From NCBI RefSeq assembly GCF_004000905.1, contig NZ_BIMD01000037.1:1-55648 (forward strand): DNA of 55,648 nt. The letters are read 5' to 3'. The notes beneath the pieces are model-generated. The model had not been told where the DNA came from and made no database searches. It saw only the letters and a program-made list of their open reading frames with translations. Source of the DNA: Paenibacillus humicus NBRC 102415 (GTDB lineage: Bacteria; Bacillota; Bacilli; Paenibacillales; Paenibacillaceae). The translations under genes were made by a program, and so were the position numbers. Of this stretch, positions 23,844 to 33,854 are shown in pieces (within the stretch, counting starts at the first letter, position 1; each line of letters starts with the position of its first letter).

Positions 23844-24033
23844 GGGGAGCCCCGCTCATTAGCCGACAGAACGTTGCAGCAGGGGAGCCCCGCTCATTAG
23901 CCGACAGAACGTTGCAGCAGGGAGCACCGCTCATAGCCCGACAGAACGATGCAGCAGGGAGCACCGCGCTCATAGCCCGACAGAACGATGCAGCAGCGGA
24001 GCCCTGCTCATAAGCCGACAGAACGATGCAGAA
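23844..24033. repeat. Five tandem copies of a ~38-base repeat between gpx and glnS
   Basis: Units beginning GGGGAGCCCCGCTCATTAGC and continuing CGACAGAACGTTGCAGCA start at about 23844, 23882, 23920, 23957 and 23997, with lengths of 37-40 bases and several substitutions. The unequal lengths rule out a coding repeat. The last copy supplies the left arm of the terminator described next. No gene is supported in 23741-24137. Confidence 0.85.
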
Positions 24034-24060
24034 GGACTGCGCCGGGCTGTCGGCTTTTCT
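24013..24060 (+). terminator. Terminator whose left arm is part of the tandem repeat
   Basis: AGCCGACAG (24013-24021) pairs perfectly with CTGTCGGCT (24047-24055), followed by TTTCTT. The left arm recurs exactly or nearly (AGCCCGACAG) in each upstream repeat unit, so several alternative stems with the single right arm are possible. Confidence 0.6.
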
Positions 24061-24137
24061 TGCAGGAGCCCCCTTATATTCAAGCCGTATTTTGTGTAGA
24101 ATGGTAGGATACAATTTATCAGAGAGGTTGTGGTCGC

Positions 24138-25802
24138 ATGGATCCTAAGAATCCTCCGGTTTCTAATTTCATTCGCGCTATTGTCGTCGACGACGTGGAG
24201 AGCGGCCGCACGCAGCAAGTCGCAACCCGGTTTCCTCCCGAGCCGAACGGCTATTTGCATATCGGACATGCCAAATCGATTTGTCTCAACTTTGAGCTCG
24301 CGGATGAGTTCAAGGGCCGCACGAATCTTCGTTTCGACGATACGAATCCGGTCAAGGAAGATACGGAATTCGTGGAATCTATTCAGGAGGATGTCCGCTG
24401 GCTCGGCTTTGAATGGGAAGAGCTTCGATTCGCATCCGATTATTTCGAGGAGTTCTATGAACGCGCCGTCCTCTTGATCCGCAAAGGGCTGGCGTATGTG
24501 GACGACTCCACTCCGGAGCAAATGAGAGAGCTTCGCGGAACTCTGACGGAGCCCGGCAAGAACAGTCCCTACCGCGATCGAAGCGTTGAGGAAAACCTCG
24601 ATTTGTTCGCCAGGATGCGTGCGGGAGAATTCCCTAACGGAGCTCGCGTGCTGCGTGCCAAGATCGATATGAGCTCGCCGAATATTACGCTTCGCGATCC
24701 TGTCCTGTACCGAATCTCCCATTCCCATCATCACCGGACAGGGGATGCTTGGTGCATTTACCCGATGTATGATTATGCTCATCCGCTCGGTGACGCGATC
24801 GAGGGCATTACGCATTCGATCTGTACGCTTGAGTTCGAGGATCATCGCCCGCTGTATGATTGGACCATTGAGAACTGCGAAATGGAAGCCCGCCCTCGCC
24901 AGTACGAATTCGGCCGCCTGAATCTGACCAATACGGTCATGAGCAAGCGCAAGCTCAAGCAGCTTGTAGAAGAAGGCGCCGTTGACGGCTGGGACGATCC
25001 CCGGATGCCGACGATCAGCGCGCTCCGCCGCAAAGGCTTCACGCCTGAAGCGATCCGCACGTTCTGCCGTGAAATTGGCGTATCCAAAGCCAACAGCATG
25101 GTTGACGAGCAAATGCTGGATCATTTTATTCGTGAGGATCTCAAGCTGAAGGCTCCTCGTACGATGGCGGTCGTTCGGCCTCTCAAAGTGACGATTACAA
25201 ACTATCCCGAAGGCCAAGTGGAATGGCTCGAGGCCGAGAACAACAACGAGAACGAAGAAATGGGAACCCGGCAGATTCCATTCTCGCGCGAAATTTATAT
25301 CGAGCAGGACGATTTCATGGAAAATCCGCCGAGCAAATATTTCCGGCTGTTCCCTGGCAACGAGGTTCGCTTGAAGCATGCCTACTTCATCAAGTGCGAA
25401 GAGGTCGTCAAGGATGAAGCCGGCAATGTGGTCGAGCTCCGCTGCACTTACGATCCGGAGACCAAGAGCGGAACCGGCTTTACCGGACGCAAGGTCAAAG
25501 GCACGCTGCATTGGGTCGAAGCGACTCATGCTGTAGCGACCGAGTTCCGCCACTTCGAGCCGCTGATTACGAGCGAAGCCGAGGAGACCGGCAAGCCGTT
25601 CATGGAATGCTTGAACCCGAACTCGCTGGACATTCTGAACGGCTTCGTCGAGCCGGGAATGAAGGAAGCCGCAGCGGGCGACAAGTTCCAATTTTTCCGC
25701 CATGGCTACTACAATGTCGATCCCAAGCTGTCCGATCCGGGCAAGCCGGTATTCAACCGGGTCGTTTCGCTGAAGAGCTCGTTTGATCCGACTAAGGGCT
25801 GA
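24138..25802 (+). CDS. glnS: Glutaminyl-tRNA synthetase
   Basis: 554 residues, full length. The class I HIGH-type signature is [15 protein letters not shown]; the KMSKS-type loop is VMSKRKL. Specific GlnRS segments include [30 protein letters not shown] and [17 protein letters not shown], followed by the C-terminal beta-barrel anticodon-binding domain. It attaches glutamine directly to tRNA-Gln. Most Firmicutes lack GlnRS and use GluRS plus GatCAB, so its presence is a lineage clue toward Paenibacillaceae-like groups or an acquisition. AGAGAGG lies before the ATG. No T-box leader is seen; a terminator follows. Confidence 0.95.
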   Translation: MDPKNPPVSNFIRAIVVDDVESGRTQQVATRFPPEPNGYLHIGHAKSICLNFELADEFKGRTNLRFDDTNPVKEDTEFVESIQEDVRWLGFEWEELRFASDYFEEFYERAVLLIRKGLAYVDDSTPEQMRELRGTLTEPGKNSPYRDRSVEENLDLFARMRAGEFPNGARVLRAKIDMSSPNITLRDPVLYRISHSHHHRTGDAWCIYPMYDYAHPLGDAIEGITHSICTLEFEDHRPLYDWTIENCEMEARPRQYEFGRLNLTNTVMSKRKLKQLVEEGAVDGWDDPRMPTISALRRKGFTPEAIRTFCREIGVSKANSMVDEQMLDHFIREDLKLKAPRTMAVVRPLKVTITNYPEGQVEWLEAENNNENEEMGTRQIPFSREIYIEQDDFMENPPSKYFRLFPGNEVRLKHAYFIKCEEVVKDEAGNVVELRCTYDPETKSGTGFTGRKVKGTLHWVEATHAVATEFRHFEPLITSEAEETGKPFMECLNPNSLDILNGFVEPGMKEAAAGDKFQFFRHGYYNVDPKLSDPGKPVFNRVVSLKSSFDPTKG

Positions 25803-25824
25803 TAAGAGATCTATTGCTTCTATT

Positions 25825-25877
25825 AAAAGAGTCGTTTGCGTGGGCGTCCTCGGACACCTTGCAAAACGACTCTTTTT
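25825..25877 (+). terminator. Bidirectional terminator downstream of glnS
   Basis: AAAAGAGTCGTTTGC (25825-25839) pairs with GCAAAACGACTCTTTT (25861-25876), with one bulge, followed by T on the plus strand; the minus strand also ends in TTTT. From here to 26036 nothing else is seen. Confidence 0.85.
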
Positions 25878-26036
25878 GCTTGCCGTTGGAATGATTGGGC
25901 ATGTGAATGAAAGAGACCTCTGGGGGGAGGCGTGCTGCCGTTACTGATTCTTTCCTAGAGAAGGAGATCAATCTCATAAGAGAATCGGTAGTCTCCGTCC
26001 ACACGGATAGCACTCCGACAAAACGGTCAGAAAACC

Positions 26037-26065
26037 AAAAGAGCGGCCCCGAAGGACCGCTCTTT
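26037..26065 (-). terminator. Terminator of the SLH-protein gene
   Basis: AAAGAGCGG (26038-26046) pairs with CCGCTCTTT (26057-26065) around a GC-rich loop. On the minus strand it is followed by TTTTGG, 20 bases after the SLH gene stop. Confidence 0.8.
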
Positions 26066-26084
26066 CTACTGGTATAAAGAAGGA

Positions 26085-27674
26085 TTAGTTCGTCAGACCA
26101 GAGATAGGCAGGTAGCGTGCGATCAGTGTCGTTGCCTCGGCACGGTTGGCGAAGGAGTTTCCAGCGATTTTCGTCGCGGATTGTCCTTTTACCAGACCGG
26201 CTTTGACAGCTGCAGCAACCTCAGCTTTAGCCCATTGGAGATTCGCAACGTCGGTATATCCAGCCAGAGCTGCGTTTGCTTCCGCATCGGACAGCTTCAG
26301 GGATTTACCGGCATACTCCGCCGCGCGAACGACGATAGCAGCGATCTCTTTACGCGTGATCGGGCTGTTCGGGTTGAAGTTTCCTTTTTCATCTCCGATG
26401 ACCAGACCCAGCTCAGCAGCCGTAGCTACCGTGCCAGCGTACCATTTGGAAGATTGAACGTCTTTGAACGTGTAGGTCGAAGACGTTACAGGAACTGCGC
26501 CCAGCGAACGGACGACCAGCGCTGCGAATTCCGCACGAGTGATGCTGCGTTTAGGCTCGAACAGGTTTTTGCCTGTGCCTTCAACGATCAGCTTCTCGGA
26601 CAGAGTCGCGATGTCGTTCTTGGCCCAGTGATTCAACGTGTCGTTGAAACGAACTGTTTTGCCTTGAACGACGGTGTAGATGGAAGCACCGTCACGCTTC
26701 AGCGTAGCGATCGTTTTGTTGTCAGCCGTTGCGAAGGTGCTAGGCACGAAGCTCAGCTCTTTCGCAGTCGGGTTGAACATAACGCCCGCTGCCGTTGCGG
26801 TAGCTGCGGAAGTCAGAGGAATCGTACGGGATACGAGTTGTCCGAACTTCTCGATAGCCAATTCTTTGCCACCGCCCATTGCTACGACACGGAAGTCGTA
26901 AGAATCGGCCAGTTGCGTAGCGCCCAGAGCTTTCACAGCATTCGAAACAGCGTCAGCTGCTTCGCCCGTCAGTTTCTTCATTTCCACGCGGATAACCAGA
27001 TCCTTCAGCTCAACCCCGAGGGATTTAGCGAGATCAGCCAGTTTCAGAGCGGAAAGAGGAAGCGTGATGGATACGCCTGCATCGTTGTAGATGGTCAGCG
27101 TTTTGCCGTTCAGCAGAGCGTCAGCAGGCAGGTACACGGTGTCAAGAGTCGTTTTGATCTTGGCATCGGCATTTGCCGCAAGAAGAGCGATCAGCTGTTC
27201 ACGGTTGACTTTGCCGTCAGCACCTACCAGGTCACCGCCGGTTACCGGAGGGAAGAATCCTCCCGGGAAGCCGCCGCCTGGTGTGTAGCCGTTGTAGACC
27301 AGTTTGCTTACGACACCATTATCAGCGCTCTTGTCGGAGTACTGCAGAGTGTAGTAAGTGGAGTAGGCCACGGATTCGTCCAGATTGTAGTAGTACTTAC
27401 CGTCGGTGTATGTACTGTAAGTTGCATATACCGTTGTAGGTACCGTCGAGCCTGCAGCGTAGACCTGGATGGCGATACGGTTTTGACCGTCGATGTAGAC
27501 GCTCTTAGCCGCATATGTATCCGCATCTACGTATACCGAAGCCGTAACTTGGTTGTAATACGAGGAAGCGGATTGGAATCCAGAAGCTGCGAAGGCCAGA
27601 ATCGGCGACAGAGCCGATACTACCATCATGAAAACGAGCAGAGCTGCTGTTTTCTTTGTAACAAGCTTTTTCAT
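26085..27674 (-). CDS. Secreted SLH-domain surface protein with Tyr-rich N-terminus, putative glycan acceptor
   Basis: 529 residues. The signal peptide (KKTAALLVFMMVVSALSPILAFA) would be cleaved near residue 29. Residues 39-130 hold 18 tyrosines, including YYY at 94-96 and VYA at 71-73 and 82-84, against only about eight in the remaining 400 residues. A Gly/Phe/Pro hinge follows (GGGFPGGFFPP), then a middle domain of unknown fold (about 150-330). Three SLH domains close the protein, each with the ITRAE or related motif: FNDTLNHWAKNDIATL..., FKDVQSSKWYAG..., YTDVANLQWAKAEV.... SLH domains bind pyruvylated secondary cell-wall polymer. AAAGGAGGTG before the ATG is very strong, which suggests high expression. 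Its neighbour is an O-antigen-ligase-like protein of the kind that glycosylates S-layer proteins. No confident promoter was found upstream. Confidence 0.88.
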   Translation of the reverse strand: MKKLVTKKTAALLVFMMVVSALSPILAFAASGFQSASSYYNQVTASVYVDADTYAAKSVYIDGQNRIAIQVYAAGSTVPTTVYATYSTYTDGKYYYNLDESVAYSTYYTLQYSDKSADNGVVSKLVYNGYTPGGGFPGGFFPPVTGGDLVGADGKVNREQLIALLAANADAKIKTTLDTVYLPADALLNGKTLTIYNDAGVSITLPLSALKLADLAKSLGVELKDLVIRVEMKKLTGEAADAVSNAVKALGATQLADSYDFRVVAMGGGKELAIEKFGQLVSRTIPLTSAATATAAGVMFNPTAKELSFVPSTFATADNKTIATLKRDGASIYTVVQGKTVRFNDTLNHWAKNDIATLSEKLIVEGTGKNLFEPKRSITRAEFAALVVRSLGAVPVTSSTYTFKDVQSSKWYAGTVATAAELGLVIGDEKGNFNPNSPITRKEIAAIVVRAAEYAGKSLKLSDAEANAALAGYTDVANLQWAKAEVAAAVKAGLVKGQSATKIAGNSFANRAEATTLIARYLPISGLTN

Positions 27675-27804
27675 TTTTGTATTTCACCTCCTTTCAAGAG
27701 ACGTTTTGTAATACGCCTATTAAATCGTAAAGTTTCGAGAATGAGAAAAATGTCTATAATTGTTGAGATATTGTTAATTGTGACGATAGAAGGTATTTAA
27801 TCAC

Positions 27805-27858
27805 AAATCCCAAGTAAAGTAAAGGGCATATATGGAATTTAAGTAATTATTGGGATTT
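27805..27858. repeat. Inverted repeat between the ligase and SLH genes
   Basis: AAATCCCAA (27805-27813) and TTGGGATTT (27850-27858) are perfect complements around a 36-base loop, located 25 bases after the ligase stop (minus strand). With ATTT-rich flanks it may be a weak terminator or processing stem separating the two genes. Confidence 0.4.
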
Positions 27859-27882
27859 TGATATGGGTTATGAAAATAACAT

Positions 27883-30378
27883 TCACTCTTCTGCCACTAA
27901 TTGATTAAGCAGATTCTCTTCGTTTGAATCAGCTTGTATCAATTTTTCTTTCAATGGCTCGTCATTTTGGCCCAAATGGTGGAGAGAAGCCAGATAGAAA
28001 CGAACTGCCTGGCGGGCAATGGATGCTCTTTCGGCTTCTTCGGAAGTCGAGTTGGCTGGATCTGGCACAAGGGAGTCGCTGGTGATCGGTTTCAAAAGAT
28101 CTACAGCTTCCTGATATCTCTGAGTATGATAGAGAACGATACCTAAACCCTGCCTGCTGATGGGAGCCACATCAAAACGCTTCCCTTGAAGCTGTTCCTT
28201 CGGGAGATCCTTAAGCTTGTCCATCCCTGCTAGAATGTCCTGGTAGAGATCTTCGGTACGCTTCCACTTGGCGGCATAGTCGCCGTTGCCGGCTTTCTTT
28301 TCTGCCAAGCCGGTCTCAGCATACTGCTTGATGCCCATCTCATAGAGGCTGATATCCCATGGGAATTTAGTCAGACCTTCCTCGATAACAGCCAGGCTCT
28401 GGTCACTTTCGCCTTTTATAGCAGAGTTCTGGTAGCGGGCTTGTATTATTTGACGCGAGTAGGGCTCATGAAGTTGCGCTTGCTGGAGAGATTTTTCAGC
28501 TTGCATTAAATATTCGGCATTTTTCGTCTGATTATACACCTGCGTCAGCCAGTCCGCTTTGACCAGAAGATACTGGGTGTTGGACGGAGAAAGCTCGATG
28601 GCGCGGTCCAATGGAGGAAAAATCTCCTCGATGGATCGCTGCTCTTGGCCCATTGCTAGTGCTTTGTCAAATTGAAGATAAGATGCATAGCTGCGGTAGG
28701 TAATGACACCAATTGAAACGGTGAGAACCATTAGAGCTATGGGATAGATACGGTTTAAGGACGGCTTTTTGAAATGGAAAGCGGGAAGGGCGAGTTCTTT
28801 CTCGTATCCTCCCAGCATGCTCCCTAAGCTAAAGAAGAACAAGGCTGCTATGGTGATGTAGCTCATATCGAAGTCAAACAGACTGTGCAGCAGAAGCGAT
28901 ACGGCAAAGATATAGTAGACGAGCTGGTTGCCTCGTTTTTCAGGATGGCGTATCCACGTGCGGATAAATAAGATGAACGCCAATGCGAAGAATCCGAAGT
29001 GGAGAACCAAGCCGACGTACCCTGTTTCCACCAGGGTTTGGATGAAGTAGCTATGGGCTTGATTGCTAGTGTATGGATTGCTTTGATACTTTTGGTAGAG
29101 AGCATTCCATGCCCCTCCGCCGCCGCCAAGAAGCGGATAATCGGCTGCAATCTTGAATCCGTTCTCGTAGAAGGTGCCGCGCTCCAAGACGCTGTGCTGC
29201 TTGAAGCTGATATTTTCAAGACGATCGGCAAGGTTCGGCGGCAGCAGTCCGCGGACCATGCTGCTCGAGAGTACGATAGCGGCACCGCCTGCGGCAAGAA
29301 TAATCATGGCTGCAGGAGCAATGATATAAGAGAGCTTGCGTTCGGAGAAGTTGTGGAGCTTGCTTTCCAGCCATGGCTCGATCCATCTAGACACTGTCAA
29401 GCAGAGAGCGGATGCGACGATAGAACTTCCTATCAATACACCCCATAAGGTAAGAACCTCTGCGCTGCCCATAGAAGCAAGCTTTTCCGGAGGAACTTGG
29501 CTGCCTGATTCGTTGAAACGAAGAACCTGTTTAAGAATGGCTGCAGATTTCGTTTCAATGAGACTTAGAATAGAAAAGGATACGATTACGGTCACGACAA
29601 GATGAAGGATATAGGCGATTTGCTTGGATAGTCTCATGAAAGGAAGAGTGGCCAACACGGCAACAGGAATGATAACTAGAGCAGCGCGCGAGTAGGTCAA
29701 CATGAAAGAGATGAATACAGGGACGAGCATGAAAGCATGGATGCCTTTCCACCATGCGTTTTTTGCATGAGTGGCGTAAAAAGCGGAGGCTAGCATGACG
29801 GCGATTAGGAGAGCGGCGTAAGTGTTGGGGTATTGGAAGACCGATGTCATCCTGTAGTTCTCCATCTGGAACCAAAGGGCATCCGGGTACCAATGCTGGC
29901 CGAATAGATTGAGGATGCCAAACCAGACCAAGACGTATGAGGAACCCATAAGAATAAATTCCAGAGCAACCCTGGTATACTTGCTATCGTTAAAGTAGAG
30001 GCCGAACACAAAAAAACCGGCCAGCAAACAGCTGATCATCGTCATGATATTGGCGTAGTTATCAGACACGGCATTTATGGAGGAAAGGGCAAAAGAAAGC
30101 GGAAGAAGCCAAATGCCGATGGAAAGGACGGACTTCCAGCTCTTATCCTTCCAGGTTTTGAAGAGTTGAAGGGACATGACGAGAATGAAAATCAACGAGA
30201 ATAAAGCAGCTCCTACAAGCTTTTTCTCAAATGAAAACCCGTAACCGTTAAATAGCCCTGTTCGGAAGGAATAAAAAAAGAAGAATATTCCTGCCATTAG
30301 AATTGCTGCCCACTTCAAAAGCGATACGTCAAATTCTTCCTTTTTGACGTACTTGGGTGGTGAAGGTTGTCGATTCAT
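27883..30378 (-). CDS. O-antigen-ligase-like membrane protein with TPR tail (WsfB-type oligosaccharyl:protein transferase candidate)
   Basis: 831 residues. About a dozen membrane helices span residues 15-555, with the Wzy_C/WaaL signature loop at roughly 390-445: ERGTFYENGFKIAADYPLLG, then QAHSYFIQTLVETGYVGL with its conserved His. The C-terminal 270 residues are soluble and helical, with TPR-like repeats (LDRAIELSPSNTQYLLVKADWL, AEKSLQQAQLHEPYS). This is the layout of WsfB, the transferase that moves finished glycan chains to S-layer protein in Paenibacillus alvei; Wzy-type polymerases share the fold but usually lack the TPR tail. An ABC exporter (wzm-wzt) in the same locus favours ligase over polymerase. 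AAAAAGGAG precedes the ATG. It is divergent from the glycan assembly genes. Confidence 0.8.
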   Translation of the reverse strand: MNRQPSPPKYVKKEEFDVSLLKWAAILMAGIFFFFYSFRTGLFNGYGFSFEKKLVGAALFSLIFILVMSLQLFKTWKDKSWKSVLSIGIWLLPLSFALSSINAVSDNYANIMTMISCLLAGFFVFGLYFNDSKYTRVALEFILMGSSYVLVWFGILNLFGQHWYPDALWFQMENYRMTSVFQYPNTYAALLIAVMLASAFYATHAKNAWWKGIHAFMLVPVFISFMLTYSRAALVIIPVAVLATLPFMRLSKQIAYILHLVVTVIVSFSILSLIETKSAAILKQVLRFNESGSQVPPEKLASMGSAEVLTLWGVLIGSSIVASALCLTVSRWIEPWLESKLHNFSERKLSYIIAPAAMIILAAGGAAIVLSSSMVRGLLPPNLADRLENISFKQHSVLERGTFYENGFKIAADYPLLGGGGGAWNALYQKYQSNPYTSNQAHSYFIQTLVETGYVGLVLHFGFFALAFILFIRTWIRHPEKRGNQLVYYIFAVSLLLHSLFDFDMSYITIAALFFFSLGSMLGGYEKELALPAFHFKKPSLNRIYPIALMVLTVSIGVITYRSYASYLQFDKALAMGQEQRSIEEIFPPLDRAIELSPSNTQYLLVKADWLTQVYNQTKNAEYLMQAEKSLQQAQLHEPYSRQIIQARYQNSAIKGESDQSLAVIEEGLTKFPWDISLYEMGIKQYAETGLAEKKAGNGDYAAKWKRTEDLYQDILAGMDKLKDLPKEQLQGKRFDVAPISRQGLGIVLYHTQRYQEAVDLLKPITSDSLVPDPANSTSEEAERASIARQAVRFYLASLHHLGQNDEPLKEKLIQADSNEENLLNQLVAEE

Positions 30379-30416
30379 GGTAAACTCCTTTTTAGTGGCT
30401 TGAAAACTACTTTTAT

Positions 30417-30433
30417 TCTATCTAGATGATAGA
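30417..30433. promoter_or_regulatory. Inverted repeat in the divergent intergenic region of the glycan locus
   Basis: TCTATC-TAGAT-GATAGA is a perfect six-base dyad in the 110-base gap between the ligase and the first plus-strand glycosyltransferase. It is placed where one regulator could act on both directions. No clear promoter hexamers were assigned. Confidence 0.3.
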
Positions 30434-30490
30434 TAAAGATCAAAGATTTCTTTGGCTGCGAAGTAATGGATTCAACTTACATATTTGGCG

Positions 30491-31789
30491 GTGTTTTTTA
30501 TAAAAAAACTGTTATTTAAAGGGATATACAAAATAGCCCTCGGATTAAAGACAGTAGTCAGGCCTCTTCTCTCTCCCGAACAACGGCAAAAGTTCAAGAA
30601 AATGCTGCTGAAAAAAGCCTATCCTCTTAAAAACAACGAATCCTCGAGTGAAAAGCATTTTGCTGGGAATTTCGGCGTCAATCTGATTGGATATGCAAGA
30701 GCCGAGATGGGCATTGGGGAATCTTGTCGTATTGCTGCCAAGTCTTTGGATGCAGGGAACATTCCATTTGGAATTCTCAATTATACCGGGACCAATAAAG
30801 CGAGAATGGGCGATCTTTCCTGGGGGCACAAAGAAATCGGCGAGCCTTCTTATATGTTCAACGTCTTTCATCTTAATGCCGAACAAATGATGGAAGCTTA
30901 CGCTCACTATGGAGATCGTATTTTCAATGGAAGGTACAATATCGGATTCTGGCATTGGGAGCTTCCTGAGTTCCCGGACGAATGGCTTGAAAATATGAAT
31001 CTAGTCGATGAAATCTGGGTGCCTTCGACCTTTGTTGCCGATTCAATCGCGGCCAAAAGCCGTGTACCCGTCGTCAAGATTCCGCATTCAATTGAAGTGA
31101 AGATTGATGAGCCCCGATCACGAGAGTATTTCGGGCTTCCGCAAGACCCTTTTTTATTTTTGTGCATGTATGACCTTAAGAGTTATCAGGAAAGAAAGAA
31201 TCCGATGGGCGCGATCAAGGCTTTCCAATCGGCTTTTGATCGGAATGATGATTCGGTCGGGCTGGTTGTCAAAGTCAACGGTCTTCACGATGGGGACAAG
31301 GATACCGATATCCTGAACGAGATTGCCGCTGGATACCGAAATATCCATTTCATCAAGCAAACTCTGTCAAGAAGCGATACGAACGCTCTCCTTCAAGCCG
31401 TCGACAGTTTCGTATCCTTGCATAGAAGCGAGGGCTTCGGATTGGGACTGGCGGAAGCCATGTACTTGGGCAAGCCGGTCATCGGCACGGGCTGGTCCTC
31501 GAACATTGATTTCATGAACGCCTATAATTCCTGCATCGTTGACTACGAGCTTATCCCCGTCGGGCAGGATCATGGGCCGTACAAAAAAGAGCAGCTGTGG
31601 GCGGAGCCAAATCTCGGCACGGCGGCATCTTATATGGGCAAGATCTTCCATGACGCAACGTTTCGCGAACTAATTGCGTCAAATGGACAGATAACGATAC
31701 GGGAGGAGTTTTCTCCTCAAGCTGTAAGCAAGAAAATCAAACGACGGCTCGACTACATCAATCTATGGAATTCCGGAGGCTTGAAATGA
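30491..31789 (+). CDS. GT4-family glycosyltransferase, first gene of the assembly cluster
   Basis: About 432 residues. A basic/hydrophobic N-terminus precedes the GT-B fold. Seen are GVNLIGYARAEMGIGESCRIAAKSL (donor-side loop), FWHWELPEFPDEW, the linker region MYDLKSYQERKNP, and the GT4 nucleotide-sugar motif SLHRSEGFGLGLAEAMYLGKPVIGTGWSSN (Glu-x7-Glu in EGFGLGLAE). It probably transfers mannose or D-rhamnose from a GDP-sugar, judging from the adjacent manC-gmd-rmd genes. The start is uncertain: GTG at 30491 or TTG at 30485, neither with a good ribosome site; an internal ATG near 30602 is a third option. Its stop overlaps the manC start in ATGA. Confidence 0.85.
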   Translation: MFFIKKLLFKGIYKIALGLKTVVRPLLSPEQRQKFKKMLLKKAYPLKNNESSSEKHFAGNFGVNLIGYARAEMGIGESCRIAAKSLDAGNIPFGILNYTGTNKARMGDLSWGHKEIGEPSYMFNVFHLNAEQMMEAYAHYGDRIFNGRYNIGFWHWELPEFPDEWLENMNLVDEIWVPSTFVADSIAAKSRVPVVKIPHSIEVKIDEPRSREYFGLPQDPFLFLCMYDLKSYQERKNPMGAIKAFQSAFDRNDDSVGLVVKVNGLHDGDKDTDILNEIAAGYRNIHFIKQTLSRSDTNALLQAVDSFVSLHRSEGFGLGLAEAMYLGKPVIGTGWSSNIDFMNAYNSCIVDYELIPVGQDHGPYKKEQLWAEPNLGTAASYMGKIFHDATFRELIASNGQITIREEFSPQAVSKKIKRRLDYINLWNSGGLK

Positions 31790-32862
31790 CGATTACATGC
31801 GTAATAATGGCCGGCGGCAAGGGAGAGCGCTTCTGGCCCAAAAGCCGGACGAATTTGCCGAAGCAGTTTCTGAATATATCCGGGAATAAGTCCATGATCC
31901 AGCAATCTATCGAACGTTTGGAGAAATGGCTCCCGATTGATCAAATTTTCGTCGTAACCAATGAGTTGTATGCAGAACTTATCCATGTGCAGATTCCGCA
32001 CCTGCCTAAAATGAATATCATCATCGAACCTGTGGGCCGCAACACGGCGCCATGCGTAGGGCTTGCCTCCGTTCTTATTGAAGAGCGGTTCCCGGACAGC
32101 ACCATGATCGTAATGCCTTCCGACCACATTATCGAAGATGCGGATGGATTTATTCGAATTCTGCAAACCGCCGTCGAGGTGGCTCAGGAGAACAGCAACC
32201 TTGTTACCCTGGGAATCAAACCTTCTTACCCGGAAACAGGCTACGGGTATATCGAGTGCACAAGCAACACTCAAATCGTAAACAGCTTTGAGGTACATAA
32301 GGTGAATCAGTTTGTCGAAAAACCGGATTATGCCACGGCGCAAAATTATGTGGAATCAGGCAATTACTTATGGAACAGCGGAATGTTCGTCTGGAAAAAC
32401 TCCACTCTTCAAAGCTACATCAAAGCGTTGATGCCTGAAGTTGATGATATTCTTCAGACGATCATGGCGGTAACGGATTCAGAGAAGCGAAATCAGGCCA
32501 TTCGCAGTGAGTTCGTTAAAATGCCCGACCAATCGGTCGATTACGGAATCATGGAGAAGGCGGAGAATATTTACGTGATTCCGGTTTCTCTGGGTTGGGA
32601 TGATGTCGGATCATGGACGGCATTGGATCGTATTAATGACAAGGACAATGACGGCAATGTAATTAAAGGAAACATCTTAAATATAGCAACGAAAAACTGT
32701 ATCATCGAAAGCGATGGCAAGCTGATTGCAACGCTTGGCATCGAGGACTTGATTGTGGTGGATACGGAAGATGTAACTTTAATTTGTACTAAAGATAAGG
32801 CTCAGGAGATTAAATCCCTGCTGAAGGCTTTGAGAGAACAAAAACGAGTTGAATACCTTTAA
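31786..32862 (+). CDS. manC: Mannose-1-phosphate guanylyltransferase
   Basis: 358 residues, the single-function type without the C-terminal isomerase domain. Motifs are VIMAGGKGERFWPKSRTNLPKQF (GTP-binding loop with pyrophosphorylase signature), IEPVGRNTAPCVGLAS, MPSDHIIED and VEKPD. It forms GDP-mannose from mannose 1-phosphate and GTP. The start at 31786 is set by GGAGG and the ATGA overlap with the preceding glycosyltransferase. It feeds Gmd and Rmd, encoded next. Phosphomannomutase and mannose-6-phosphate isomerase are not in the window and must lie elsewhere. Confidence 0.93.
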   Translation: MTITCVIMAGGKGERFWPKSRTNLPKQFLNISGNKSMIQQSIERLEKWLPIDQIFVVTNELYAELIHVQIPHLPKMNIIIEPVGRNTAPCVGLASVLIEERFPDSTMIVMPSDHIIEDADGFIRILQTAVEVAQENSNLVTLGIKPSYPETGYGYIECTSNTQIVNSFEVHKVNQFVEKPDYATAQNYVESGNYLWNSGMFVWKNSTLQSYIKALMPEVDDILQTIMAVTDSEKRNQAIRSEFVKMPDQSVDYGIMEKAENIYVIPVSLGWDDVGSWTALDRINDKDNDGNVIKGNILNIATKNCIIESDGKLIATLGIEDLIVVDTEDVTLICTKDKAQEIKSLLKALREQKRVEYL

Positions 32863-32875
32863 AGGAGATTTTTAA

Positions 32876-33838
<963 letters not shown>

Positions 33839-33854
33839 TTCGGGGATAATGACT

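Noticed and set aside
23737-24114. Minus-strand open frame across the 38-base repeats
   Set aside because: Unit lengths of 37-40 bases break the periodic protein repeat, and the frame has no supported start.
24034-24137. T-box leader before glnS
   Set aside because: No specifier loop or T-box core sequence was found; only a terminator of the upstream unit and a short leader.
26181-27800. Open frame of 539 codons on the plus strand across the SLH gene
   Set aside because: It is the complement of a protein with signal peptide, three SLH domains and strong ribosome site; no recognisable domain in the shadow.
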